A DNA stretch of 64,000 bases, taken from Lachnospiraceae bacterium OM04-12BH (lineage in GTDB: Bacteria; Bacillota; Clostridia; Lachnospirales; Lachnospiraceae). This document shows, piece by piece, positions 1-7,749 of this stretch; position 1 is the first letter of the stretch; every line of letters begins with the position of its first letter. Position numbers and translations under genes: made by a program. The notes below the pieces were generated by a model. That model was not told the DNA's origin and did not search any database. It was given only the letters and a program-made list of their open reading frames with translations. Location: assembly GCA_003490145.1 (NCBI GenBank), contig QULQ01000005.1, positions 92,425 through 156,424 on the forward strand, in the 5' to 3' direction.

Positions 1-9
1 GCGTTGCCA

Positions 10-105
10 ATGTATGTTACATACGCTGATTTGATTCAGATAGGAATATTCATTTGCACCCTTGTAGGATTATGCTACATGATTTTCAAGGGAAAACGAA
101 AATAG
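10..105 (+). CDS. Putative holin-like toxin peptide (31 aa)
   Basis: A 31-residue peptide with a short N-terminal stretch (MYVTYADLIQIG), one hydrophobic segment (about residues 9-26) and a basic tail ending FKGKRK. This matches the pattern of the putative holin-like toxin (Hol_Tox) family of Firmicutes, whose members are thought to act on the membrane; some resemble type I toxins. The frame is open to the window edge, so translation could begin further upstream. A stem-loop begins at the stop codon and a convergent promoter lies downstream, which is the layout of a toxin mRNA met by an antisense RNA. Toxicity is inferred from family resemblance only. Confidence 0.75.
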   Translation: MYVTYADLIQIGIFICTLVGLCYMIFKGKRK

Positions 106-191
106 CCGCCATTACTGCAATAATGACGGCTGTTACAAAAACAGATACTTAATTATTGGGGTAAGCCGCTTCTCTGGTTTTCCCTTTTTAT
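90..191 (-). ncRNA. Predicted antisense RNA (antitoxin) to the toxin mRNA
   Basis: A minus-strand promoter at 198-226 should start a transcript near 191. It would run left across the 3' part of the toxin transcript and end after the stem-loop at 104-131, giving an RNA of about 100 nt fully complementary to the toxin mRNA 3' region. AAGGGAAAAC (88-97) also pairs with GTTTTCCCTT (177-186), so the toxin mRNA can close on itself around the central hairpin. The ends are estimates. Confidence 0.55.
104..131. terminator. Stem-loop shared by toxin mRNA and antisense RNA
   Basis: AGCCGCCATTA pairs with TAATGACGGCT across a 6-nt loop, with one wobble. On the minus strand the stem is followed by the U-rich ATTTTCGTTTT, so it should terminate the antisense transcript. 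On the plus strand it is followed by TGTTAC, so it is more likely a structure within the toxin mRNA. Confidence 0.7.
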
Positions 192-197
192 GATTTC

Positions 198-226
198 AAT
201 ATAGCATAATAATGTTACTCTTTCAA
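198..226 (-). promoter_or_regulatory. Sigma-A promoter of the antisense RNA
   Basis: Read on the minus strand, the -35 is TTGAAA (221-226), the spacer is exactly 17 bp and the -10 is TATATT (198-203). It lies between the toxin and the 3' end of the DUF4143 ATPase gene and points toward the toxin. Confidence 0.65.
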
Positions 227-239
227 GTGCTATTTCCAT

Positions 240-1595
240 TCATTGAAGAGCACTCAGATCCAGACGAAAAATGAAATCCTGATCAGGAATCTGCGGTTTC
301 AAAAATCCGGCGAGGTAAATCGGACAGTAGAAAATCTTATTATCCACGGAAATGTTTTCATTACAAAATACGATGGCCTGTGAAATGGCATAATGTTCAT
401 TGGATAATACAGCAGAAAGAGCATGGTGTCTGGTATAGTCTTTGCCGGATTTTACTTCAATGGGAAGTACATTGCCCTGATACTCAATGACAAAGTCAAG
501 TTCGCCCTGCTTTTTGCTGTTAAAATAATAAAGCTCAAAACCATGAGAGTGCAGCTCCTGTGCTACAGCGTTTTCATAGATTGCACCAAAATTAACGTCA
601 GCTTCATTGTTTAAAATCCGAAGCTGCAGCCCATTAGCATACATGGCAGCCAGTAGTCCCACATCTTCCAGAAAAAGCTTAAAAAGATTGGTTGCTTTGG
701 ATAAAAGAAGCGGAAGTACAGGTTCCTGCACGCAGAAGACAGGAAGTGCCACACCTGCTTCACGGAGCCAGATAAAACTGTGCTCATAGCGGGAAAATTT
801 GAAGTTTTCATTGAGATTTTTTAAAATAAATCGTTTGTTTTTACTGTTCAGCTCACTGGGAATGAGATTGAAAATATCTTCCAGATACAGTTTTTCTTCT
901 GGATCATATTTGGCAATATCTTTCTTATAAAGCTGCAGAATACCCTGCTGGATCTGGTAAACTTCACGAAGGTTATTGGTATCAAGGTAACGCTGTACAA
1001 CAGCAGGCATACCGCCGACAATTAAGTATAGACGAAACAATTCCATCATTTTGGTATGGATCATGGAGTCTATTGATTCCCTGTTTTCAAAACAATTCTG
1101 CAAATGGGTGAGAACCTGATCGGAGATCTTATTTGCCCGGCAAAATTCCATAAAATTTAAAGGAAACATTTCGAAAACGGTCATATAGCCAACCGGCACA
1201 GAACGGATATCCTTTAATTCAACACCAAGAAGGGAACCGCTCAGAATATAGCGGTAGCTGCCTTCGTCCACCAGAAACTTGATGGCAGTAACAATTTCCT
1301 TGCATTCCTGAACCTCATCAAAGAAAATGAGGGTTTCCCCCTTTTTCAGGGGTATGTCAGTTAATGCGGAAAGGCGCAGAAGAATATCACGGCTGTCTCT
1401 GGCATTTTCAAACAGAGTAACAGCTTGTGGAGTTTCGATAAAGTTGATTTCAATCACATAGGGAAAGTGCTTTTTAGCATAGTTTCGGATAGAAAAAGTC
1501 TTACCGACCTGACGGGCACCGGTAATCAGGAGAGCTTCTCTGGGATTATGAGAGAAAAAATCCTCTATTTGCTGATCCATGTCTCTGTATATCAT
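240..1595 (-). CDS. AAA-type ATPase with DUF4143 domain
   Basis: A 451-residue P-loop ATPase of the COG1373/DUF4143 family. Walker A is GARQVGKT (residues 26-33) and Walker B is LIFFDEVQ (about 89-96), followed by a sensor-like SGS motif. The C-terminal part holds the DUF4143 region and a PD-(D/E)XK-like pattern, GELDF...IEVKSGK (about 364-385). The start is the ATG at 1595, because GGAGG lies just upstream (TTTTTGGAGGTTTTT); the longer in-frame start lacks such a site. The family is abundant in gut anaerobes and its role is poorly defined. It stands alone and reads toward the toxin locus. Confidence 0.9.
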   Translation of the reverse strand: MIYRDMDQQIEDFFSHNPREALLITGARQVGKTFSIRNYAKKHFPYVIEINFIETPQAVTLFENARDSRDILLRLSALTDIPLKKGETLIFFDEVQECKEIVTAIKFLVDEGSYRYILSGSLLGVELKDIRSVPVGYMTVFEMFPLNFMEFCRANKISDQVLTHLQNCFENRESIDSMIHTKMMELFRLYLIVGGMPAVVQRYLDTNNLREVYQIQQGILQLYKKDIAKYDPEEKLYLEDIFNLIPSELNSKNKRFILKNLNENFKFSRYEHSFIWLREAGVALPVFCVQEPVLPLLLSKATNLFKLFLEDVGLLAAMYANGLQLRILNNEADVNFGAIYENAVAQELHSHGFELYYFNSKKQGELDFVIEYQGNVLPIEVKSGKDYTRHHALSAVLSNEHYAISQAIVFCNENISVDNKIFYCPIYLAGFLKPQIPDQDFIFRLDLSALQ

Positions 1596-1730
1596 AAAAA
1601 CCTCCAAAAACACCTTCTTTACTAATAGTATGTCACTGACTGTCCGCTTATGCAACAGATTTTTTCCTGATTTGTCCGTTTTTCCAACGAAAATATTGAG
1701 AAATTGTCCGCTTTTCCGGTTTGATAGTAC

Positions 1731-1757
1731 TAATATTTTTTCATAACTCTCCGATAT
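1731..1757 (+). promoter_or_regulatory. Sigma-28 (flagellar)-like promoter
   Basis: TAAT (1731-1734), a 15-bp spacer and TCCGATAT (1750-1757) match the flagellar sigma factor consensus TAAA-N15-GCCGATAT at 10 of 12 positions with exact spacing. It lies 162 bp before the coiled-coil protein gene. Apart from this and the hairpin at 1803-1839, I see nothing in the 323-bp gap 1596-1918. There is no flagellar gene in the window, so use by sigma-28 is an inference. Confidence 0.45.
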
Positions 1758-1802
1758 CTATAAAGAAGGAATCCAATATTGTTCACGGATGAGAAGTAAG
1801 CT

Positions 1803-1844
1803 ACGGATGGCTGACCTGCAGAAGCGGTTGCCCATCCGTTTTTA
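1803..1844 (+). terminator. Leader stem-loop with T-tract
   Basis: ACGGATGG (1803-1810) pairs with CCATCCGT (1832-1839) and is followed by TTTTAT. It has terminator form but sits inside the likely 5' leader of the following gene, so it may attenuate transcription or end a short leader RNA. The loop is 21 nt, longer than usual. Confidence 0.45.
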
Positions 1845-1918
1845 TGTCGCTTAAAGAGACCCGCCGCAGGAGAAGAAATCATAACAGGGCAGAACGTTAT
1901 CACAGAGAAGGAGGAGAA

Positions 1919-2647
1919 ATGGCAGTTTCAGGAATTGGTACAGCATACAACATACTGTACGACTATCAGAGCAGAACACAGGGGACAGAGCAGGAAAACA
2001 AGCAGAGTGAGCGTTTTTCAGATGCACTCTCTGCGGATGGAAAGACAGTACCCTATGGAGCCATGGCAAAGGATGGCATCATAGAATACAAGGGTGTCAT
2101 TTTTACCTGCGATTATGAAAATAACAGGATTTGCCTCGGAGATGTTTCCGACAAGAATAAGTGTATTAATATTGCACTTTCCGGTGGTGGAAGTCTTGTG
2201 GTAAACCGGGAAAATCTGGGGGATCTTTCGCGTGCCATTGGCATGTTTTCACCGGAAGATGTCAATCTGATCCTGCGTGCGCTTGCAAGGGATAAGCAGA
2301 TCCAGAAAATGCAGCATGAGATCGATGACATGGAAAATGGAGAAGAGGCACAGCAGGTCATCCGGGAAAAGATGCAGGAGATCTATAAAAAGGTGACAAA
2401 GGGAGAAACAGAAGAGAAATTCCAGATCGGCGGCCAGTCTTACAGCAAGAAAGAGTGGGAGAAGCTGCTGGAGGAATTTGATGATGCACAGGATGAGGTA
2501 AAAGAGGAGCAGGAAGAGCGGCTGGAAAAGCTACTGGAAGAGAAGGAGAAAAGAAAGCTTCTGGAAAAGCAGCAGGCTGATGATGAGGAGGAAGAAAACG
2601 AACTGGACAAACGTATAGAAAAGCTGTTTGAGGACAGGACAGAGTAA
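1919..2647 (+). CDS. Hypothetical protein with charged C-terminal coiled coil
   Basis: A 242-residue protein of no function I recognise. The N-terminus (MAVSGIGTAYN) has no signal peptide. The middle has a compact beta-rich part (about residues 40-110), then HEIDDMENGEE begins a long Glu/Lys-rich coiled coil broken by FQIGGQSYSKKEW and running to the end. The start is set at the ATG preceded by GAAGGAGGAGAA; a longer frame reaches back to 1844 with an arginine-rich start and no ribosome site. A sigma-28-like promoter upstream hints at co-expression with motility genes. A strong terminator follows at 2722-2765. Confidence 0.7.
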   Translation: MAVSGIGTAYNILYDYQSRTQGTEQENKQSERFSDALSADGKTVPYGAMAKDGIIEYKGVIFTCDYENNRICLGDVSDKNKCINIALSGGGSLVVNRENLGDLSRAIGMFSPEDVNLILRALARDKQIQKMQHEIDDMENGEEAQQVIREKMQEIYKKVTKGETEEKFQIGGQSYSKKEWEKLLEEFDDAQDEVKEEQEERLEKLLEEKEKRKLLEKQQADDEEEENELDKRIEKLFEDRTE

Positions 2648-2659
2648 GCTTTGATATTA

Positions 2660-2705
2660 GTTTCAGACGGTCAGATTCGGTTTCGTCAGATTTAGGTTCT
2701 GAAAC
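2660..2705 (+). repeat. Inverted repeat after the coiled-coil gene
   Basis: GTTTCAGA (2660-2667) and TCTGAAAC (2698-2705) form a perfect 8-bp inverted repeat with a 30-nt loop. It has no T-tract and is probably part of the 3' untranslated region. Confidence 0.4.
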
Positions 2706-2721
2706 AGATTGTTAGGCAGAG

Positions 2722-2765
2722 AAAAAGGATGTACTATCATTAGAAGATGGAAGTATATCCTTTTT
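2722..2765 (+). terminator. Rho-independent terminator
   Basis: AAAAAGGATGTACT (2722-2735) pairs with AGTATATCCTTTTT (2752-2765) with a single G-U pair. The descending arm ends in the T-run. It closes the transcript of the coiled-coil gene. Confidence 0.8.
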
Positions 2766-2805
2766 ATATTGGCTGATCCAGAAAAGAACATTATGGAGGC
2801 GGAAA

Positions 2806-4566
2806 GTGATCAGAAGGATGCGAAATAGTATGCAGAAAAAAGAAAAAGGAATCGGGCAGCCTGACCGGATCCTGTCGTATTTCAAAGCGCAGTGGCCTGT
2901 GCTGCTCATTGTCACCCTGACAGGGCTGATCTACAATATAGGACTTCTTGCCGGCCCGTGGTTTGAAGGAAAAATGGCGGGCTGCCTTGTTGATGTGCTT
3001 GGGAAAAGGGCAGGTTTTTCTGATATGCTGGCGCTTGTTATCAGCTATGTGGTTACGATTACGGTGGTGCAGATCGCCAGATATTGTAAGCGCTTTTATG
3101 TGCGGCGCTTTGCCAACAATGTAAACCGGCAGATGAAGGAGATCCTGTACAGCAGTCTGGTGCAGAAAAGCCGGACGGAGCTTGAGGAGGAAGGAGCCGG
3201 CAATGTGATGACCAAAGCGATCCTGGATGTGGATGACTGCGTGGAGGGGATGCGGAAGTTTACCACAGAGGTTTTTGACACAGGAGTTGCGCTGATCGCC
3301 TATGCGGGAATGCTGCTTTTCTATGACTGGCGGCTGGCACTGCTCTGTATGCTGTTTCCACCTATCTCCTACATAGTGGCAGAGAAGATGAAAGGGATCG
3401 TGCAGAGAACGGGAGCCATTTATAAGGAAAAATCCGGAGCATTAAGTGCAGCGACACTGGACCGGGCTTTAAATGCGATCACCTACCGGGTTTATGGATG
3501 TGAAGAAGAGCGGAAAGCAGCTTATGAAAAGGAGCTTTCTTCTTATGAAAAGGCTGCTGTGAAAGCCAATATCTGGAGCAGCACACTGCCACCGGTTTAC
3601 CGTGTCATATCCATGGCAGGCGTATTGTTTATCCTGTATTTTGGCAGCAGGAATGTACTGGGTATCGGCTGGAAAGCCTTCGATGTGGCAGCGTTTACCA
3701 CATTTCTTTCCTGCTTTACCAGACTGTCAGTGAAATCATCCAGTGCGGCGAAGCTGTTCAATGCTGTGCATAAGGCGCAGGTGTCATGGAAGCGGATCAA
3801 ACCACTGATGAAGGCAACACCATTTCCGGAGACAAAAGAGGAAGCGGCCGGAGAACTGGTACTTTCCCATGTCAGCTTTTCTTATCCTGGCGTAGGTACG
3901 ATTTACAGGGATGTGAGCCTGCAGGCAGAGCCGGGAGAGATCATAGGCGTTACCGGACCGGTAGCCTGTGGAAAGTCCACCTTTGGCAAGACCCTTCTGT
4001 GCGAATATCCCTATGAAGGAAGCATTACTTTTGGCGGCAGAGAACTGAAAGAGCTGACAGGTGCGGAGCGCAGCGGCAGCATTGGATATCTTGGGCATGA
4101 TCCGGAGCTGTTTGATGATACGGTAAGGAACAATATCCTTCTTGGAAAAGACGAGGATCCTGTTCCGCTCCTGAAAGCGGTATGCCTTTATCAGGAAGTG
4201 GGGGAAATGGAGCAGGGCATGGACACCGTAGTGGGAAATGGCGGCATCCGGCTTTCCGGCGGTCAGTCAAAGCGCCTTGCACTTGCCAGAACGCTCTGCC
4301 ATAAGAGGCCGGTTCTGGTGCTGGACGATCCTTTTTCAGCGCTGGATAAAGAGACAGAAAAGCAGGTATTTGCGAGCCTGAAAAAGCTGGCGGCAGACAG
4401 CATCGTGATCCTTCTGTCCCACAGACTGTATCTGTTTCCGCAGATGGATCAGGTCATTTTTATGGAAAAGGGACAGGTCATCACAGGAAGTCATGAAAGC
4501 GTCATGAAGGAATGTCCGGAGTACAGAAGACTTTATGAGGTGCAGGAAGGAGGGAAGGACAGATGA
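2806..4566 (+). CDS. ABC exporter subunit, degenerate-site half (BmrC-like)
   Basis: A 586-residue half-transporter with an N-terminal six-helix type-1 exporter membrane domain (about residues 30-330) and a C-terminal ATPase domain. Walker A is GPVACGKST (about 384), the signature is LSGGQ (about 482), Walker B is VLVLDDP (about 503-509) and the switch is LSHR. The catalytic glutamate after Walker B is replaced by Asp, the mark of the non-hydrolysing site in heterodimeric exporters such as BmrCD and TM287/288. The GTG start at 2806 follows GGAGG by 6 nt. Its stop overlaps the next gene by 4 bp, so the two are translationally coupled. The substrate is unknown: drug, peptide or lipid are all possible. 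Confidence 0.9.
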   Translation: MIRRMRNSMQKKEKGIGQPDRILSYFKAQWPVLLIVTLTGLIYNIGLLAGPWFEGKMAGCLVDVLGKRAGFSDMLALVISYVVTITVVQIARYCKRFYVRRFANNVNRQMKEILYSSLVQKSRTELEEEGAGNVMTKAILDVDDCVEGMRKFTTEVFDTGVALIAYAGMLLFYDWRLALLCMLFPPISYIVAEKMKGIVQRTGAIYKEKSGALSAATLDRALNAITYRVYGCEEERKAAYEKELSSYEKAAVKANIWSSTLPPVYRVISMAGVLFILYFGSRNVLGIGWKAFDVAAFTTFLSCFTRLSVKSSSAAKLFNAVHKAQVSWKRIKPLMKATPFPETKEEAAGELVLSHVSFSYPGVGTIYRDVSLQAEPGEIIGVTGPVACGKSTFGKTLLCEYPYEGSITFGGRELKELTGAERSGSIGYLGHDPELFDDTVRNNILLGKDEDPVPLLKAVCLYQEVGEMEQGMDTVVGNGGIRLSGGQSKRLALARTLCHKRPVLVLDDPFSALDKETEKQVFASLKKLAADSIVILLSHRLYLFPQMDQVIFMEKGQVITGSHESVMKECPEYRRLYEVQEGGKDR

Positions 4567-6254
4567 AAAACAGAAAAAGTGTCAGCAGCATCATCTGGCG
4601 GACCATAAAGAAAAAGAGCCTTCTTTCTGCAGGGATTGTATTCGCTGTGGCAGCCTCTGTTGTGACAGCCATGCTGCCGCCGCTGATCCTTGGTAAGGTG
4701 ATCGATATGATAACGGCAGGTCAGGAACCAGCCCTTATCCTGATCCTTTCGTATTTTGGGCTGACAGCCCTGACCGGTTTTTCTGAAAGCTTCAGAGAAG
4801 GACTTCTGACAGTATTTGGACAGAAAATCACCCATGCCCTGCGCAGCAGCCTGATGGATAAATACACTCATCTGACGGCAGATTCCCTGACGGGACAGGA
4901 GCCGGGTGCTGTAGTATCCCGGTTTGTAGGGGATGTGGACGTGGTGGAAAAGCTGTTTACCTCCGGAGTCATCAGTATGTTTGCTGATGCCTGCAGGATC
5001 ATCAGTATTCTTGTAGTGATCTGGGTGAAAAACAGGGGACTTGCCATAGTACTTGCTGTGATTCTGCCATTCCTGTTCTGGTTTACCAGAAGGGTTCAGA
5101 AAAGTATGCTTGTTGCCCAGGTGGAGAACAGAAGGGCAGTTGGACGGGCTTCTGGCTGCGTGCCGGAAACGTTACATAATATCAGGACGATCCACTGCCT
5201 GCAGAAAGAGAAATATATGACAGAGCGTTATGACCGGTATATCGGGGAAAGCTACCGGGCGGTGGAGCGGTCCAATTTCTGTGATGCCATTTATTCGCCG
5301 GTGATCCTGATCCTGAATGCAGTCGTAGTGGCAGTTGTCATGCTTTTGTCGGCATCCGGGAATGCACAGGTGCTGACGCTCTTTGGAATGAGTGCCGGTA
5401 CAGCGGTAGCAGTGATCAATTATATTTCCCAGATCTTTGGACCGGTGGAAAGTCTTGGCATGGAGATCCAGACGATCCAGTCAGCAATAGCCGGTGTGCA
5501 CAGGATCAATGAATTCCTGGGACTGGAGGAAAAGGAAGAGGTGACCGGTCGGCAGGAAGCGTTGAAGCAGAGTCGGGCGGCTGTCCGGGAAGAGGATGCA
5601 GAACAGGATGAAATTATCGCAGAATTTCAGCATGTCACCTTCGGTTACCGGGAGCAGGACATTCTGCAGGATTTCAGTTTCCAGATCAGAAAAGGAGAGC
5701 AGATCACACTGGCTGGCAGAACCGGAGCAGGGAAAAGTACGATCTTCAAGCTGCTGCTCGGATTGTATGAGCCAAAGAAGGGCAGTGTATTGATAAATGG
5801 CAGAAGAGCCGGAACAGTGGGAGAAAAGGAGAAAAGGAAGCTGTTTGGCTATGTAGAGCAGGCCTTCCATCAGGTTCCAGGTACGGTAAGAGACCAGATC
5901 ACTTTGTTTGATCCTGCGATCACTCCGGAAATGGCAGAGGAGGCAGCCAGACTGGCGGGACTTCATGAAACGGTTATGGCACTGGAAAAAGGCTATGACA
6001 TGCCCTGCATGGATGAAATTTTTTCAGAGGGACAGAGGCAGCTTCTGTCGATTGCAAGGGCAGTGGCGGCAGGACCGAAGATCCTTCTGCTGGATGAGAT
6101 TACGGCAAATCTGGATGCACAGACAGAAAAAGAAGTATTACAGGCGCTGCAGAGAGCAGCAGATGGAAGAACGGTGATCTCCATTTCCCATCGTGTAAAC
6201 GCCAGAATGGGAAGGGTGATCACTGTGAGAACTATAAACAAAGAAAGCAGGTAA
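4563..6254 (+). CDS. ABC exporter subunit, catalytic half (BmrD-like)
   Basis: A 563-residue partner of the preceding gene with the same membrane-ATPase plan. Walker A is GRTGAGKST (about 385) and Walker B is ILLLDEI with an intact Glu. The switch is ISHR. The signature is FSEGQ instead of LSGGQ, as expected of the subunit that lends its altered signature to the degenerate site. Together the pair form one canonical and one degenerate ATP site. The ATG lies inside the ATGA overlap with the upstream stop. Confidence 0.9.
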   Translation: MKNRKSVSSIIWRTIKKKSLLSAGIVFAVAASVVTAMLPPLILGKVIDMITAGQEPALILILSYFGLTALTGFSESFREGLLTVFGQKITHALRSSLMDKYTHLTADSLTGQEPGAVVSRFVGDVDVVEKLFTSGVISMFADACRIISILVVIWVKNRGLAIVLAVILPFLFWFTRRVQKSMLVAQVENRRAVGRASGCVPETLHNIRTIHCLQKEKYMTERYDRYIGESYRAVERSNFCDAIYSPVILILNAVVVAVVMLLSASGNAQVLTLFGMSAGTAVAVINYISQIFGPVESLGMEIQTIQSAIAGVHRINEFLGLEEKEEVTGRQEALKQSRAAVREEDAEQDEIIAEFQHVTFGYREQDILQDFSFQIRKGEQITLAGRTGAGKSTIFKLLLGLYEPKKGSVLINGRRAGTVGEKEKRKLFGYVEQAFHQVPGTVRDQITLFDPAITPEMAEEAARLAGLHETVMALEKGYDMPCMDEIFSEGQRQLLSIARAVAAGPKILLLDEITANLDAQTEKEVLQALQRAADGRTVISISHRVNARMGRVITVRTINKESR

Positions 6255-6261
6255 CCTTCCA

Positions 6262-6280
6262 GATCCTGAAGATCAGGATC
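6262..6280 (+). terminator. Short hairpin after the exporter operon
   Basis: GATCCTGA-AGA-TCAGGATC is a perfect 8-bp stem with a 3-nt loop, followed by CTTGTTCTC. It is a weak terminator candidate. Confidence 0.4.
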
Positions 6281-6340
6281 CTTGTTCTCAGCAGCCATTT
6301 GTGTAATTATATTCTATGTGATACAGAAGAGGTAAAAAGC

Positions 6341-7465
6341 ATGAAAAAGATAATATCCTTTATGAAAAAAGAAACCGTGCTGACTATCGCCACACTGCTG
6401 GCGGTAGTGTCGGCATTTTTTGTTAAGCCGGACAGTCAGTATATCGGCTATATCGATTTCCGGACACTGGGTATCCTGTTTGGCCTGATGGTGATCATGC
6501 AGGGATTTCAGCGGACTGGGTTGTTTGACGGGATCGGAAGCAGCCTGCTGCAGAAGACGGGAAAGCTCTGGCAGCTGATCCTTGTGCTTGTCATGCTGTG
6601 CTTCTTTTTCAGCATGCTGATCACCAATGATGTATCACTGCTTACCTTTGTACCCTTCAGTATCTTAGTCCTTAAAAAGTGTGGACAGGAACAGGCGATG
6701 ATCCCGACAGTGATCCTGCAGACAGTGGCAGCTAATCTTGGTAGTATGCTGACACCGATCGGAAATCCACAGAATCTGTATCTGTACGGGCTTATGGACT
6801 GTAGTATTCCGGAATTTATGGGTATCTTGTTACCTTACACTGTGATGACATTTGTTCTTCTTCTGCTTTCCCTGTTATGTATCAGGGGAAAAGGACAGGA
6901 GATTTCCTGCAGGATGGAAGAGGGGACGGAGATAAAGCAGAGCAGGAAACACCGGAATCTGATCTATGGGCTGTTGTTTCTGCTTGCGCTGCTTGTGGTA
7001 GCCAGGATCCTTCCATATGGTGTCCTTGTGACAGCTGTGTTTTTGTACACGATCATTTTTGACAGAGAGGCTCTGAAAGGAGCGGATTATGCTCTGCTGG
7101 TTACCTTTGTCAGCTTTTTTATATTGATTGGGAATCTTGGCAGGATCAGCCTGATCCGGGAAGCACTGGAGCGTTTTGTGAGTGGACGGGAGATCCTGAC
7201 AGGGGTTCTAGCAAGCCAGGTGATCAGCAATGTACCGGCAGCAGTACTTCTTTCCGGTTTTACAGAAAATTACAGAGATCTGCTGGTCGGGGTGAATCTT
7301 GGTGGTCTTGGTACCCTGATCGCATCTATGGCCAGCCTGATCTCTTTTAAGCTTTATACAAAGTGTTATAAGGAAAACAGAGGCAGATATCTCAGATGGT
7401 TTACGCTTGTGAATATCATTTATCTGTTTCTTCTGTTGACAGCAGCTCTTTACTTGTACCGATAG
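6341..7465 (+). CDS. ArsB/NhaD/CitMHS-superfamily membrane permease
   Basis: A 374-residue integral membrane protein with about ten hydrophobic helices. It has the superfamily re-entrant motifs: MLITNDVSLLTFVPF (about residues 90-104) and ANLGSMLTPIGNPQNLYLYG (about 130-149), with a second copy near residues 290-320 (VISNVPAAVLLSG). These resemble ion-transporter-superfamily permeases for anions such as arsenite, dicarboxylates or sulfate, or for Na+/H+ exchange; the ion is not decidable. The start is the ATG at 6341 after GAAGAGGTAAAAAGC; an upstream in-frame ATG at 6299 has no ribosome site. Confidence 0.8.
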   Translation: MKKIISFMKKETVLTIATLLAVVSAFFVKPDSQYIGYIDFRTLGILFGLMVIMQGFQRTGLFDGIGSSLLQKTGKLWQLILVLVMLCFFFSMLITNDVSLLTFVPFSILVLKKCGQEQAMIPTVILQTVAANLGSMLTPIGNPQNLYLYGLMDCSIPEFMGILLPYTVMTFVLLLLSLLCIRGKGQEISCRMEEGTEIKQSRKHRNLIYGLLFLLALLVVARILPYGVLVTAVFLYTIIFDREALKGADYALLVTFVSFFILIGNLGRISLIREALERFVSGREILTGVLASQVISNVPAAVLLSGFTENYRDLLVGVNLGGLGTLIASMASLISFKLYTKCYKENRGRYLRWFTLVNIIYLFLLLTAALYLYR

Positions 7466-7482
7466 ACGAAATATTGTATAAT
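7454..7482 (+). promoter_or_regulatory. Sigma-A promoter of the WYL-CUT1 operon
   Basis: TTGTAC (7454-7459), 17 bp, TATAAT (7477-7482). It overlaps the stop of the permease gene and lies 40 bp before the 75-residue protein, so it should drive that gene and the regulator-transporter genes behind it. Confidence 0.75.
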
Positions 7483-7521
7483 ACACCGAAAAGAATGAAA
7501 TCAGGAACGGAAGAGAATACG

Positions 7522-7749
7522 ATGGATTTTGGCAATATGATGAAGCTCATGGGAGCATGGAACACCTTTAAAAGAAATCATCCAAAATTCCCGGCCTTCT
7601 GCAGGGCAGTGCATGCAAAGGGACTTAGGGAAGACAGCGTGGTGGAGATCATTGTGACGACACCGGAAGGTGAGAGGATCGAGACAAGCCTTAAGGTAAA
7701 GGTTGAGGATCTGGAGCTGATCCGGAATCTGACAGGCATGGTATCGTAG
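7522..7749 (+). CDS. Conserved small hypothetical protein (75 aa)
   Basis: A 75-residue soluble protein beginning MDFGNMMKLMGAWNTF. It has an amphipathic N-terminal half and a beta-rich C-terminal half (VVEIIVTTPEGERIET). No function is recognised. The start is the ATG 40 bp after a strong promoter; a longer frame reaching back to 7396 would overlap the permease and its promoter. The next gene starts on the base after its stop, so the two are coupled. It may assist the WYL regulator or the transporter. Confidence 0.7.
   Translation: MDFGNMMKLMGAWNTFKRNHPKFPAFCRAVHAKGLREDSVVEIIVTTPEGERIETSLKVKVEDLELIRNLTGMVS

Noticed and set aside
1795..1846. Cyclic-di-GMP riboswitch in the leader of the coiled-coil gene
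   Set aside because: Some short strings resemble the GEMM 3' half, but the leader is too short and the conserved core is missing. Only a hairpin is supported.
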